64,000 bases of DNA from Cacajao melanocephalus (lineage: Eukaryota; Chordata; Mammalia; Primates; Pitheciidae), in assembly GCA_963573385.1 (NCBI GenBank), contig CAUYLG010021656.1, positions 62,001-126,000 of the forward strand, in the 5' to 3' direction. The notes beneath the pieces were generated by a model. That model was not told the DNA's origin. It saw only the letters and a list, made by a program, of their open reading frames with translations, and made no database searches. The translations under genes were made by a program, and so were the position numbers. Positions 39,270-51,465 of this stretch are shown here, one piece after another. The first letter of the stretch is position 1. Each line of letters opens with the position of its first letter.

Positions 39270-40960
39270 GTAACCAAATTTACAAATTTAAAAACTGGCA
39301 GATAAAGTTTGTCAAAAGTTTGTTGGTGCCCTGAGCCATATTCACCAGGTTCATCTGTACTTTTGCTCTTCTAGTTGACAGGATTTACGTACAGAAGTAG
39401 TGTCCTTTCTCAAATACCTTCAATGTTTTATTTTTCAGCTTTTATGCCCAGGGATTTTGTCAGAATCTTTTTTCAGCCTGTAAAATTAGCACTTGGAATT
39501 CATATCCTGGGATTTCCTCAGCTGAAAGACATAGAAGTCATGGATAATTGCCTTAGGTGCTCATCCTTCAGAAGAAGAATTCTAACACACAAGTTTATCA
39601 GAGCATGCTGGAGGAGACCCAGTTGCCCCAGCAGTAACAAGTTTAATAATTAAGTTGCAATTTATTTTCTTCATCGCATTTTTTATTCTTCCTATTCCAT
39701 CATATGCACCTTACTTTTAGAGCAAACTTCAAAATGAGCTTATACATTCCAGTTGTTTTCTCAGGTTCTGCATTTCTACAAAACACAAACTAAGGCAGAT
39801 ATAAATATGAGTAATTGGGAAATCTGTCACAATGAAGCTTCCGCCTCAAAATACTGTGTTGGCATCATGGTGAGAAAATATTTTTACCTCCATCTTTTCT
39901 CCAATACTTATTTTATTTTCAGTTCCTGTGGATCTAAATTATTGCTTCATATATCTTCATATATACCATGTTGGAAGTGGCTGACAACTGAGATATCTTA
40001 TCATGTTTCCCTCACAAGCCCTGCCTATTAAAAATATGCACCGATGACAGAACTGTCAATGCCCTTTAAAGCATGTCATATATATGTTTCTTTACTAATA
40101 TACAAATTGGAGAGGGCATCTTCTAATTATGAAGCCCATCCGGGTGCCTATATTAACTATAAATAGAAAATAGAAGAGAAAAAATACATTTAGGAACTCA
40201 TATATTTTGAAAATGATGCCTTTATACTCAAGGTAAATCAAACTAACTCTATGATAATTACCTGTTTTGACTTTAGAAATTGAGTGCATTATGAACACTT
40301 TCATTGAAAGGTTAATACAAGAGTACCCAGAGGTCTTTTTAATGGAGCTACAATTAGATGAAACTGTAATACTCTTTACCATGCTGTGTTTCCCATTAGT
40401 TGGTGATCAAAAGAAAAATTCCGAAAAAGATCAGTAGGATGCAAGATTGATTACAGACTGGTTCAGTAGTGTAATCACTAGCTAGTGCAATCTCAGCATG
40501 AATGGAGTCCCCGGAGAGTCAGTTGCTATCTGATAGCACTACAGAGGGAAGAAATCAAATGACTTCTAGAATGTAGATTGGTTTAGGCTGCATTACACAG
40601 GAAAGGATTATATCTCATACTGTCATCCATCCTGGCATCTGAGAACAGCGCATCTAAAACATCTAATTTCCGCAGAAGGTATACATCAACTTTGCTGCAT
40701 AGCCTGATTCAGCAACTCCTGAGAAGAAAGGGAAACTGCACCGCTGCTATGTGAAAACAGCTGCAATTAATTATAGCATGCTTTTGGTGCTTCTTGCCAA
40801 GGACATAAGCCTAATTTTTCATTATTATTCGATTTATATCTATTATGTTTATCATTTTCTCTTGACATTACAAATCTAAAACATAGAATTTCCTCTTCTA
40901 CAGCAATCATTGCAATAACTATTGAAGGGCATTGGGAATAATAGAAGAAACAATAAAATT
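39270..40960. other. No recognised gene or repeat
   Basis: Unique-looking sequence. 40440-40800 is richer in G+C and CpG than its surroundings and includes a CAATTAATTATAGCATGC palindrome-like block. No frame exceeds 95 codons and none is recognisable. Confidence 0.45.
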
Positions 40961-40969
40961 GAATACTTA

Positions 40970-41085
40970 AGACTTAGGATCTAGTTCTGTCAAAATCTGA
41001 CTGTGTGAAAGTAAATGATTTAACTTACCTATGCCTCAATAAACTCATCTAGAAATGGAATAATCATAACTGAAATTCCTAAAAA
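40970..41085 (+). repeat. MIR SINE fragment
   Basis: CTGACTGTGTGAAAGTAAATG, TTAACTTACCTATGCCTC, AATAAACTCATCTAGAAATGG and AATAATCATAACTGAAATTCC follow the sense-strand MIR core. Confidence 0.6.
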
Positions 41086-41879
41086 AAGAGGTCTGGATTT
41101 TACAGTTTTTAGATTTTACTTCAAGTTTTATCTAGAGCTATGCTAATGGAATGTAGGTATTTCTGAACACTGCTAAGACAAAGTAACTGTATTGAATAAT
41201 TCACATTTGTATTTTAAATCTCTTTTGTCTATTGATTAAAATAACTTGAATAGTTTAGTATAAGGAACAGAGTAATAAAATACTTCCCAAAAATAATCAT
41301 ATCATTGGTACATCAAATCAAAGCATTTCATTGGAATATCAAATCAAATCTGTGTTAGTCAATATTAGGCAATAATGAAGTAGAACAGTTATTTAGCTCT
41401 TTCATTTGGCAAGATTCAGAGTGAAATACAGTTCATAAAAAATCCCAGTATTTCTTAATTCTTCTGGGTGTCATGTCAGATTCAGAAGACAACCCAGAAG
41501 GTGGCTAGTAAGAGCATACTGATGGTGCATTGCAAGTTCTTTCTTGGATACACAGAAAAAAAATTGAACCTGACAAATTGTCTAGCAGGGGACGTGGCTT
41601 CAGCATAACTAAAAAATACTGTTAATAGTAACTTGCCAATGGAAATCAGTGTTATTCTAGATCCCCCACTGAATTGCTGCCTCTATGGAGGAATTTAGAA
41701 TAGTTTACATATTTTTCATCTAGGCTCTTCACTTACTATAATTCTGCTATACCTCTCCGATGGCTTACATTACAAATCTGAGTGTTATATATTTTTCCCA
41801 CTCCTCTATTTCATTAATTTTAATAAACATACTCTGGGTCACTTGAAATTATTATTTTTAATTAAAATTTTTATCACAA

Positions 41880-43190
41880 CCAGGTCTGTAATCTTAGAGG
41901 TTAAAGAGAGAAAATATGAGCAATTCAGTATTCATTACTTTCACAAATTATGTACAATGGACAAATCCCTTGAGAAACATGGAGTTGTAAAACTAATTGC
42001 AGTGCAATTAGATAAATCAAAGCATAATATATTTATTATAGATATTGAAATCATTCTTAAAATATCCAAAAAGGGAATTTCCAGAATCCATTGATTCACT
42101 GGTGAATTTTCCCAAGGATTTAAAAAAGAAATAAAACCACTTCTTCAGAATGACTTGCAGAACATAGAATAGGGGATATTTTTTCACAAATTAAGAAGGT
42201 CAGCATTATTGTGAAGCTAAATATGGACAAAAATTTATAAAAACAAAAAGATCAGAAAAAAATATATTAAGAACATAGCTACAAATGTTCTCAACAAAAT
42301 ATTTGCAAATCAATTATTTAACAATAGATAAGAGAAAAAGTACATCACAACTGATTTATTTTTATCCAGATAATTCAAGGATATTTCATTATTGAAGATG
42401 AATTAATGTAACTAATAATATTGAGTAGTCAAGAAAAAACAAGATATTTAAGTAGATGCAAAAAAGCATTTCACAGAATTCAACATCTATTTATAAAAAA
42501 ATTTTTGAGAAAATTAATTGAGGAAATATTTATTACCTGATATAGTATATCTTCAAAATCCTACATCTAATGTAATTTTAATGATAATACTAGATAATTC
42601 CTTCTCAAATCAATAACAAAGAACATACACTTTGAACAACTGTATTCATTATATTACTGGAAGTCCTATCTAGTGCAATGAGGCAAGAAAAAGAAATAAA
42701 TATAGAGTGGAAAGGAAAAAAAAGCTTTTTACAGGTGACAACTATCTGCATTACATTCTTTTTAATTACTCGTAAAGTTTTAAAACTAGTAACTCAGTTC
42801 ATCCAGGTTTTGAGATACAGGGTTAATAGGACAAAAAATCAATTTGATTTATATTCTATCTATAAACAATTAGCAATAAAAATTTAAAACCAGTTTTTCT
42901 TATAGCATCAATCCAAAATAAATTGTTTGAAATAAATCTAACCTTTGTAAAATATTGGGTGCTAAAAACTACCACATTGAAAAAAATAATTCAATGATAA
43001 TACAAATAAATAGATAAGTATGCCATGTTTATGGATTAGGAAACTCAAAATTATCAGAAATCAACTCTTACCAAATTAATTTAAAACACATGAAATTGTA
43101 CAACACTTTTCACCATGACTGTAAGTTCATAAAAATTCAAAATAGTTCTAAAGAAAAGCCAAAATATAATTCCCAGTTTTTTGATAATAA
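41880..43190 (+). mobile_element. Old L1M fragment, ORF2 reverse transcriptase region
   Basis: Diverged ORF2 text appears in order: TTGATTCACTGGTGAATTTT (42092), CTCAACAAAATATTTGCAAATC (42290), GCAAAAAAGCATTTCACAGAATTC (42458), ACTGGAAGTCCTATCTAGTGC (42657) and GCCATGTTTATGGATTAGG (43022). These surround the L1 reverse transcriptase. No long frame remains and neither end shows a tail or duplication. Confidence 0.7.
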
Positions 43191-43329
43191 ATATTCTATT
43201 ACACACTTCCAGGTTCTGACTTTAAATGTTAAAATGTCATAAAACATACTTTTTCCTGTTTCAATCATAAACAGAATGTTCAGAAGAATACTAGCATATT
43301 TCCAGACTGTCTCTCTGTCTGATGATGTA

Positions 43330-43440
43330 AAAGTCTAAATCAAAATTCAACTCAAATCTCTCCTTCCTCATAAAGCCTTCGAATAGTTACTTCTTTATGC
43401 TCAAAACACTAACACAAGCCTGTTCTATTTTCTTCATCAG
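43330..43440 (+). repeat. L2-like fragment
   Basis: CAACTCAAATCTCTCCTTCC, TCATAAAGCCTTCGAATAG resembles the L2 3' region in which CTCAAATGTCACCTCC-like and GAAGCCTTCCCTGA blocks follow one another. Weak. Confidence 0.35.
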
Positions 43441-43759
43441 TATTTCGTCTTATTTTAGGGTCATATTTTTATAGGAATATAGTCCAAAAATGTAAAAACT
43501 AAGGAATTTTTTTAATTGAATGAATGAGAACTTGGCAAATATTGAATAGAGAAAACTATAGCACTAATTTTTCCTATCTGTATTTCCTGTTTTTTTGACT
43601 AGAATCGGAATTTTGGGGCAATTAAAATTGTGTTGTCATTTGTTTTAAGCACCATGCCTTGGAATTGGGACAAACTCTGTATAATAGCATCTATTTTCTG
43701 TATCCATTAGCTATTATTGTTTTTGATAATGTTAATATATAAATTACTTCAAGATTTTT

Positions 43760-43945
43760 AAATTGTTTTAAGTTGACATGTAAGAATGATACATACTTAT
43801 GGAGTACAATATGTTCTCTCAATACAGGTATATATGAACCATATCTATCCAATTAGGTTATGATGGTTATGACATTATGTATAATGAGATCTTACATAGC
43901 AGAAATGATGCTTAGAAAACTCATTAATATATCCATCAAACCTAA
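43760..43945 (-). mobile_element. L1M 3'UTR fragment, antisense
   Basis: TTTTAAGTTGACATGTAAG, ATACTTATGGAGTACAATATG, ACAGGTATATATGAACC and ATTAATATATCCATCAAACC are the complement of L1MA/MB-type 3'UTR text. Confidence 0.55.
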
Positions 43946-46900
43946 GGTGGGTAAGGATTGTGCTTAGACACATTTTATAGAATCCTTGATGCATTGCCTT
44001 ACCAAATAGTTGTTTATTTTTCTCCTATTCTGTAATAGATATTTGGAAATAAGCATTTCAGTAATGGTGGGACAGAAATATGAAGATATGAAAGAACCAA
44101 GCTCTTTTGAATTTTCACTTGGACATTTGTAACATCTCAAAAATGAATTCTATCCTTATGGTCTCAAGATGGCTACTCTATCATCATTTACCAAATCTGT
44201 TTTCTAGCCTGAATGAAATAACACAGCATAGAAAAACAATATGACCTATAATTAGTAGAACAAAATTTAACTTCTATTTATAACTTATTTAAGGGATTAT
44301 CCGTGGTTGCAAAGGGAAACTATGAAGCTGTTCATTGGGTCTAATTCTATCCCATGCAGCATCAAGGGTTCTTCTGATCATAATGAAGAGAAGTATAATT
44401 TTTGGAGAAACAAAAGCAGAATTTTCCACAAATGTGTAATCATCATCAAGAATTTAAAGGCGTGGCTTTGTGTTGTTGGTTAACTATTACTTAATGATCA
44501 GCCAAAATGATAGGTGTTAATTTTATATATTTTACTCTTTTAAAAAACTGAAGTAGCATGGGTAACTTGCATATGGGCATTTAAGTAGTGAGTTCCAAAA
44601 TTTAGATTTGAATCAAGTCTTCTGAATCTCAGTTCTCAGTTATTATGCTCAAAATAGGCTTCTATCTTATTTTGTCACCATATAATAAAAAACTGAAAAA
44701 ATATAGTTGGATTGTGAAAAAACTCTCTGGCTTTGGTTAACAGAATTTTTTTTTTCAGAACAGCACAAACTTTTAGAAAGAAGCTTGACACTAATATGAT
44801 ATAAATGTGAGACCTCAAATGATACCCCTGTAGAATAGCCTCCCAAAGGCAACATTAAATCTTCATCCATTAGATTCAACTTCAGTGTTCTGCAAAACTT
44901 TTGTCTCTAAAATAGATTCCAATAAACAAGACTGATTTAGTTAGCAAGGACAATGTAACACTGATGCTACCACCATCCTTCAAAACTTTGCACAATTGCA
45001 CATTATTGTTTTCCTGTACCTAGCTTTCAACATAAGTCTTAAGAGCCTGTATGTCAGCATAATGTGAGTACTGCATCACTAGTCTAGCTACAAATTTTCT
45101 TCACAGGAAAATAAATGGTGTTTATCTTTACTGTTATTTCTGACCCCTCTGGCTTGACCTCTGTATTGCATTTTATTATAAAGAAGATTCAGACCTTGAA
45201 AGGGGTTAGGTGTGTATTTGATAACAGCAAACTATATTTGAGTTCCCTTTTTCCTCCTAAACCATGATTTCAAGTCAACATATTATTTTATTTTATGAGT
45301 ACACATTAAGCCATGTATTATTTCTTGTGGTTTGCATGAATTTAATTGGTAATAATTACTTAAATTTCCTCAGTTCTTTGTATTACTATAGGTAGAATTT
45401 TATTCTGTATTACAACATTGTCGATTGGTAAATTTAACCTCTCACTTTTGTTAAAATTCTCCTTAGAGAGTGTAGTTCTGTGATTTTTTTCTCTCAGATA
45501 ATTTAATTGTGTAATTTTATCAATAGTCCTAATAAGTTATTTCTACATTCATTCTCTTTCACTGCTTTCATTCAGATATTTTAAATTGTATATATCTTTG
45601 ACTCTTGAATGTATGTAATGATTTAGTAGAAATGATGTAAATCCAGAGCTATGAAACCTAAGTTAATATTTCTATGCCATTTTAGTAATCAAGTATCCTT
45701 AGGACAAATAAGATTTTAGTATTTTAATTCTTCCTTTGAAATATGATGATAATAATGTTAGTCCTATCTACTGCATGTGAATGCTTCAAGCACCAAATGT
45801 GTGTAAGACCATATAGTGCTAAAAAACTCTGCTACATATACAATATATACATTATTTTAGTATTTGTACATTTTATCTAGTAGTATCTAATATTTATCTA
45901 ACACATCCTATGATCTAAGATCATTTCTGAAGATTATACTGCATTCTGACAAAGAAAATTTTAGTACTTTATTGCATAATATTGTAGATATAATTATGGC
46001 TATGGATTTCTGTTGACTATTATTTCAATTTAGACAGCCTAGCACCTTAGAAAATTAATTTTCCTTTTATTATCCTTCATGAAAATTTTGTCAAATAAAA
46101 TATATTGCCATCTTCTTAAATACATTTACTGAGATTAAAAAATAATTCTTCTCCTTGAGGAGCTTCTTGGAGGAGAAGGAATAATCACAACGGTGAGACA
46201 ACAGCCATAATGAAACGACAGAGAAAACACAATAGGAATAAAGGTGGGAAATGATTGATGGTTAAGTCAATGCCAAGATAGTGTGAAGTTAAAAAATAAA
46301 GAAGCAACTGTAATCAGGTTGACTAAACAGAAAGTTTCTTTTATCATGGCAGTAGAGCTTATTTGGGACAGTTTCTTAAGAAAATGGCAGTATTTTTTCA
46401 CTTGATGGATTATTGGAAGTGATTCCATTAATCACCCTTCAGAACTGTTTGGGACACTGTGTCAATGCTCAAAGTTGAGGCATACAAAATAAATTGGTAT
46501 GATAAATTTGGAACAGTTACAAAGAAGAATCATAAACATCACAAATTTAAAGATAAGCACTAAGACACAGCATCACAAGGTTAAGTATGACCATATCGAC
46601 ATATTTTCGCATATGTAAGCTGGACTAAGACCCTTTAATTAGCAGAAAACATCAAAGCACCTTAAAGCTTGATACATATTGGATTGGTTATTCTATGCAT
46701 TGCCTTCCACAGTATTTGGCTCCTTTTGTCTTATAGCTTAATTAAATAATCTCTCCCTTTTGAAAATTGTTGACATCCCTGTTTTTCTTCATAAAAGAAT
46801 TTGAGAACAATTGTTCCTCTTATGTCTACTTTGAAAAATGGACCAAAGAACTCATAAGATAAAAGTTAAATAAGCCCCTGGGAGGTCTGGAGAAATAGTT

Positions 46901-48821
46901 GGTAGTTTTAAAGCTGTGATGTTAGCACACATCTTTTGTGGATAAAACAGCGCTTCATAAATTATTCTTACAACTCCACAGAACAAATAAAGGGAATCAT
47001 ATAGAAATCTGTAACGTATGCAGACTTTGACAGTTTTAATGGAATTTGGATTTTATTAGTCATTTGGTAATATAATTTTCCTAAAATGGAGGATGTATTA
47101 TGCACCTATACTCTTTAGTGGACTTAGGATTTTTTTTCTCCTCTAGCATGAAGTTCAAGCACTAAGCCAAGAATATGAAGAGCAGAGGTTTGTAACCTCC
47201 CTCATTTTTGATAGTCTTTATTTGTGCTATCATTCTATATTGCTTATACTTCTGAAACACTGGCTGATGTATCACATTCAAGCTAATGTCTTCTTCTTGA
47301 AATGTCCTCACTAATTGATAGCTCAGTTAAACTGCTGTTTGTCATCTAAAACACAAGAGTCTTGTCTCCTGTCTTCATCCTTTTCTGATATTCTTCAGAT
47401 GAAATTAACCAATCCTCCTCTTGGGTTACTCTTAAACTCTGTTCAGGTTTAATAGCAAGAATTACTAAATATATGTAGAGACTCAACACTTCAATAATTG
47501 CCCCTCTATCATCCATGTCAGTGTTAATTCATCTTGTTACCGATCCTGAATGCCGGAGATAAAATTCTAATGATGCCGTCATTCGTGCTCTGAGTGACTT
47601 CACCTCTTGACTAACCTTTGGCACTTTCCCTATAACCACAAGCCTGGAGTAAATTCAATGATGAGATTTATCTATACAATTTCCCAAGGAGATAAGAATT
47701 TATCCAATTTTACCCGGATATTTTTGCTTTTTGTTTTCATACATTCTCTCTCTTTCTCTTTTCAACCACATGCTCACTTATTCTTTTCCCTTACTGCCTT
47801 AATTTTATTTATGTCTCAAACTCCCATTTTATATTTTACTAGTCATACACAGGAAATACCAGAAAGATTGGGCTAGGTTAGCTGTTTCAATTTCTTCATA
47901 GTTCATCTTTGGATTATGTGGCTCATCCTGTGATATCAGTAGGAGAAGGCACAGAGTGGCTTTCAGTGGTAATTACATGTTTTAGTCAAAGTGTAGCATT
48001 TTATTTTCTTTACATTTCATTAATTAAATTAAGTCACCTGATCTCACTCATCTGTAAAGGACTGGGGAGGGTGGATATTTTAGTGCCTGGAAGAAAAGAA
48101 CTGTATATCTGAGATCAATAGTAGCACCTAACACATATGCTCCTTCTTATTTTGTTTGTAGGCTTTTATATCTGCCTGACTGTTAAGTTTCTGATTATTA
48201 TTTCACTTTATATTTATTATTCAATCCTCATTTCCTTTACTAGCTCTTCGGTATTTGACCTATTTAATTATCTATTTATTAAGTGTTTTTTTTTTCTCTA
48301 CAGAATTCCATTTTTCTGGTCAGCTCTTTTCTCTATGCTCCTTTTCAACTTCTTCATTCATACTTTTTTCTAGTTCCAGTCTTTTAACATGCATGATTCT
48401 CAAGGTACTATTCTTATGCCTCTTTTATGAAATGCCATTTACTTACATTGTTTTACTATTCATGTATGCCTTGGTGATTCTTATTTTTACATGTTTTTCT
48501 ATTCTTTCACCTTTTCATCCCACACTTCTTGCATGAAGTAATTTTTCACATGCATGCTCACCAAGAACTCACTGCTCACCACAAACGCAAACTTAACTCA
48601 ATGCATTTACCCAGACTCAGTCTTTCTTCAGTGTCTTCTTTTTTAAATTATCATCTTACTGATGATGACAGATGAATCTATTACTAGACCATAATGTAAT
48701 TCCTCTTTCACAGTTTCCTCTCTAGTAACTAAATAAAACATTAATTGAAGAGACAGTTACTTATCTCCTACTATGAGACATAAAATTAAGGTACATATAA
48801 ATAAATACATAAATGTGTAAT
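43946..48821. other. Long AT-rich stretch, nothing supported
   Basis: No gene, RNA gene or confidently named repeat. Frames reach only 93 codons. A weak MIR-like text occurs near 45650-45830. Long polypyrimidine tracts ending in CAG (for example 48286-48303) are common in such DNA and do not by themselves mark exons. Confidence 0.5.
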
Positions 48822-49202
48822 TGTATTAGTCTGTTTTGAGTGCTACAAAGGAATACCTGGGGCTGGGTAATTTACTTAAAATTAGATTTATTAGGCTCAT
48901 GGTTCTGCAAGCTGTACAAGATGCCTGATGCCAGCATCTGCTTCTGGCGAGGGTGTCTGGGAGCTTCCAAATCATGGCAGAAGGGAAAGGGGAGCCATCA
49001 TCACATGGTAAGAGAAAGAGAAAGAGGTGCTGTTTTTAACAATCAGTTCTTACACAAACTAACAGTGAGAACTCACTAACTACCGTGAAAAAGGCACGAA
49101 GCCATTCATGAAGGGTCACCCACATGATCCCAACGCCTTCCATTAGGCCCACCTCCAACATTCAGGATCAAATTTCAACATGATATTTGGAGAGAACAAA
49201 CA
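48822..49202 (-). mobile_element. MSTA/MSTB-type solo LTR, antisense
   Basis: The plus strand reads TGTATTAGTCTGTTTTGAG, CTGGGGCTGGGTAATTTAC, CATGGTTCTGCAAGCTGTAC, AATCATGGCAGAAGGGAAAG, GTGAGAACTCACTAACTACC and CCACATGATCCCAACGCC, ending AACAAACA. Flanks GTAAT (48817-48821) and TTAAT (49203-49207) match 4/5, consistent with a five-base duplication. Confidence 0.88.
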
Positions 49203-49250
49203 TTAATATAAAAAGTTTTGTCCTTGCGTTGTCCATACAAGTAGACAGGT

Positions 49251-49314
49251 TAGGTGGGGCACAGTGGCTCATGACTGTAATCCTAGCACTTTGGGAGGCT
49301 GAGGCAGGCAGAGG
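49251..49314 (+). mobile_element. Alu 5' fragment, 64 bases
   Basis: GGTGGGGCACAGTGGCTCATG, CTGTAATCCTAGCACTTTGGG and AGGCTGAGGCAGGCAGAGG are the first part of the Alu left arm. There is no remainder and no poly(A), so the 3' part was lost by deletion or rearrangement. Confidence 0.85.
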
Positions 49315-49399
49315 GTTTGTTTTTCTTTATGAGTCTTCCGTCTTAGCCTTTCAGATGAACACCTTCTTGGTGAGTATGCACATAGTCTTTTGTTTGTGC

Positions 49400-49580
49400 A
49401 TGTACACCTTTGGAGTCTGTGTGTCCACATTTCTTCCTACTGTAAGGACATCAGTCCTATGAACCTCATTTTAACAGTTCTTTAGTGGCTTTATCTCCAA
49501 ATACTGTTGCATGCTGAAGGACTGTGGTCCACAGCTTCAACATATGAATTCTAAGGGGATGTGTGGGCACACTGTAACAC
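49400..49580 (-). mobile_element. MLT1-type LTR fragment, antisense
   Basis: GAGTCTGTGTGTCCACATTTC, GTAAGGACATCAGTCC, AACCTCATTTTAACAG, TATCTCCAAATACTG and TTCAACATATGAATTC match the complement of the 5' half of MLT1-type LTRs. Confidence 0.7.
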
Positions 49581-50394
49581 CAAACTTTATTTTGGCTATT
49601 GCAGAATTTAAACCTTTTAAGTCATCTTTATATGCTCTTGCTTCATCTTCCAAAGTGGTTCTCCCACAGTAGTCATAATAAGTAATTATTTATTGAAATA
49701 ATGCTTATATATCAGAAAATAAGTAGGAAATTATCTTACATGACTGGCTACATTGACAATATTAATTTTGTAGAGCCTTTATTTCACTCAATTACCTTAA
49801 AAGATAACTTAGCCTTACTACAAATATTTCCAATTGTTGTGAATCCCTTCAACACATATGCATGTGTAGCAAAAATGATGAAATCTGAATTCATTGCCTT
49901 GGTTTTCAGGCAGATCCTGAATGAATATCTGAGTAATCTTTTGTAAAGCATTGAAATCCAGAGGCTTTTTAAGACTGAAATCCTGGAATAGTAGAGATTT
50001 TATTTTTAAAACCATGTAGCTTTCAATTTTAAAACATATAGAGGCTTAATAATTTTTTTTATTTCTTATATATTTTATGTTGGCATATTAAATAATATAT
50101 AAAGTTTTTGACATTTTATTATTTCAGGGTAGAGAATCATCAGTAGTATTTAACTTAATGGTTATGGATAAATAGGTTAGTTTTTAAGTCAATGTGTTTT
50201 AAAGACATTTTCCTTAAGTAAACTAAAATACAAATATTGCATGTGGTTAAATTTTAATCATATATGATATTAAATTACAAAGCCACATTAAAAATTTCTT
50301 TGTTGTTAAATTAAATAAGCAGGAAAAATGTATCAAATAGCTCTAAGTGCACTTCAATGGAGTTAATATTTATTAATAGCAAATAAATAGTATA

Positions 50395-50620
50395 ATAATA
50401 TATATGAAATATTTTTCATGTGTTTTACAAATGTTACATATTTAAACTCCCATCAACAACATGGAATATATGGATTACTATTACCATTATTATTATTCAT
50501 ATATTCTTATAATGTGGAAACCAAGGTGCTTACAGGTGAACTGTTTTGCCTAAAGATAGATAGTTTGTAAGCTTGAAAGCTAAGACTTAATTCTAAAGTT
50601 TATTCTTAAGCACTAAATAC
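50395..50620 (-). repeat. MIR SINE, antisense, diverged
   Basis: CATGTGTTTTACAAATGTTAC, ACCATTATTATTATTCAT, ATAATGTGGAAACCAAGGTGC and TAGTTTGTAAGCTTGAAAGC fit the complement of a MIR in order. Confidence 0.5.
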
Positions 50621-51127
50621 TCTTTTGCTGTGAATACAAATCTGTTATCACCAAACGCACAGTCTGGTTCACGAAACAGGATATGGGAAACAGTTTAAAG
50701 ATGATTTTTAGAATTTTGTCATGTGGTATCTTTTCGGACATGTTACACCCTGAACCAGGAACCTATAAACTCCAGACTAGTCTTTTCTCACAAAATGTAA
50801 TTAAATGGATGGGTTCTAAAAAGGCATTCTGATTAGAATTCATAATAATGCAGTGCATGTGTGGCCAAGGGATTTTCCTATTTAGTACATCCTCTTTCTC
50901 ACAGCGGAAAGCACAGTGATCTCCTGTCCCGTAGAGGGAAAGGCTCTCTCTTCTGCCTGTAAATAGCCTTCCTGTGCAATTGACCTCAAGATCTTGATTC
51001 TGAGAGGGTGGAGAAGGGATTTTATGACCACAAAAACAGTACTTTTCCCGATTTCGCATCTTCTGCGAATGTGATACATCTATGCCCTTATCTTTCAACA
51101 TTCCTTCAAATTATTTCTGAAAACCTT

Positions 51128-51155
51128 ACACACACACAGGCACACACACACACAG
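51128..51155. repeat. Short (AC)n microsatellite
   Basis: ACACACACAGGCACACACAC... immediately upstream of the Alu. Confidence 0.85.
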
Positions 51156-51181
51156 AGGATGTTTATTTAAAAAGTATTTTC

Positions 51182-51465
51182 ACCTGGGTGTGGTGGCTCA
51201 TGCCTGTAATCCCAGGACTTTGAGAGGCCGAGGTGAGCAGATCACTTGAGGTCAGGGGTTCGAGACCATCCTGGGCAACATGGTGAAATCTCATCTCTAC
51301 TAAAAATACAAAAATTAACTGGGCGTGGTGGTGCACACCTGAAGTCTCAGCTACTTGGGAGGCCTAGGCAAGAGAATTGCTTGAACCCTGGAGGCGGAGG
51401 TTGCAGTGAGCCAAAATGGTGCCACTGCACTCCACTCTGGTGACACTCCATCTTTAAAAAAAAAA
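51182..51465 (+). mobile_element. Alu, AluS-like, sense
   Basis: CTGGGTGTGGTGGCTCATGC, TCACTTGAGGTCAGGGG, TCTCTACTAAAAATAC and GCTTGAACCCTGGAGGCGG lead to a 10-base A tail (51456-51465). A short deletion near the end removes the segment usually containing GGGCAACAGAGC. Direct repeats AAAGTATTTTCA and AAGATATTTTCA flank it, an eroded duplication. Confidence 0.95.

Noticed and set aside
48286..48303. Polypyrimidine tract ending TCTACAG, like a splice acceptor
   Set aside because: No coding frame or conserved downstream exon, and such tracts are frequent in this AT-rich sequence.
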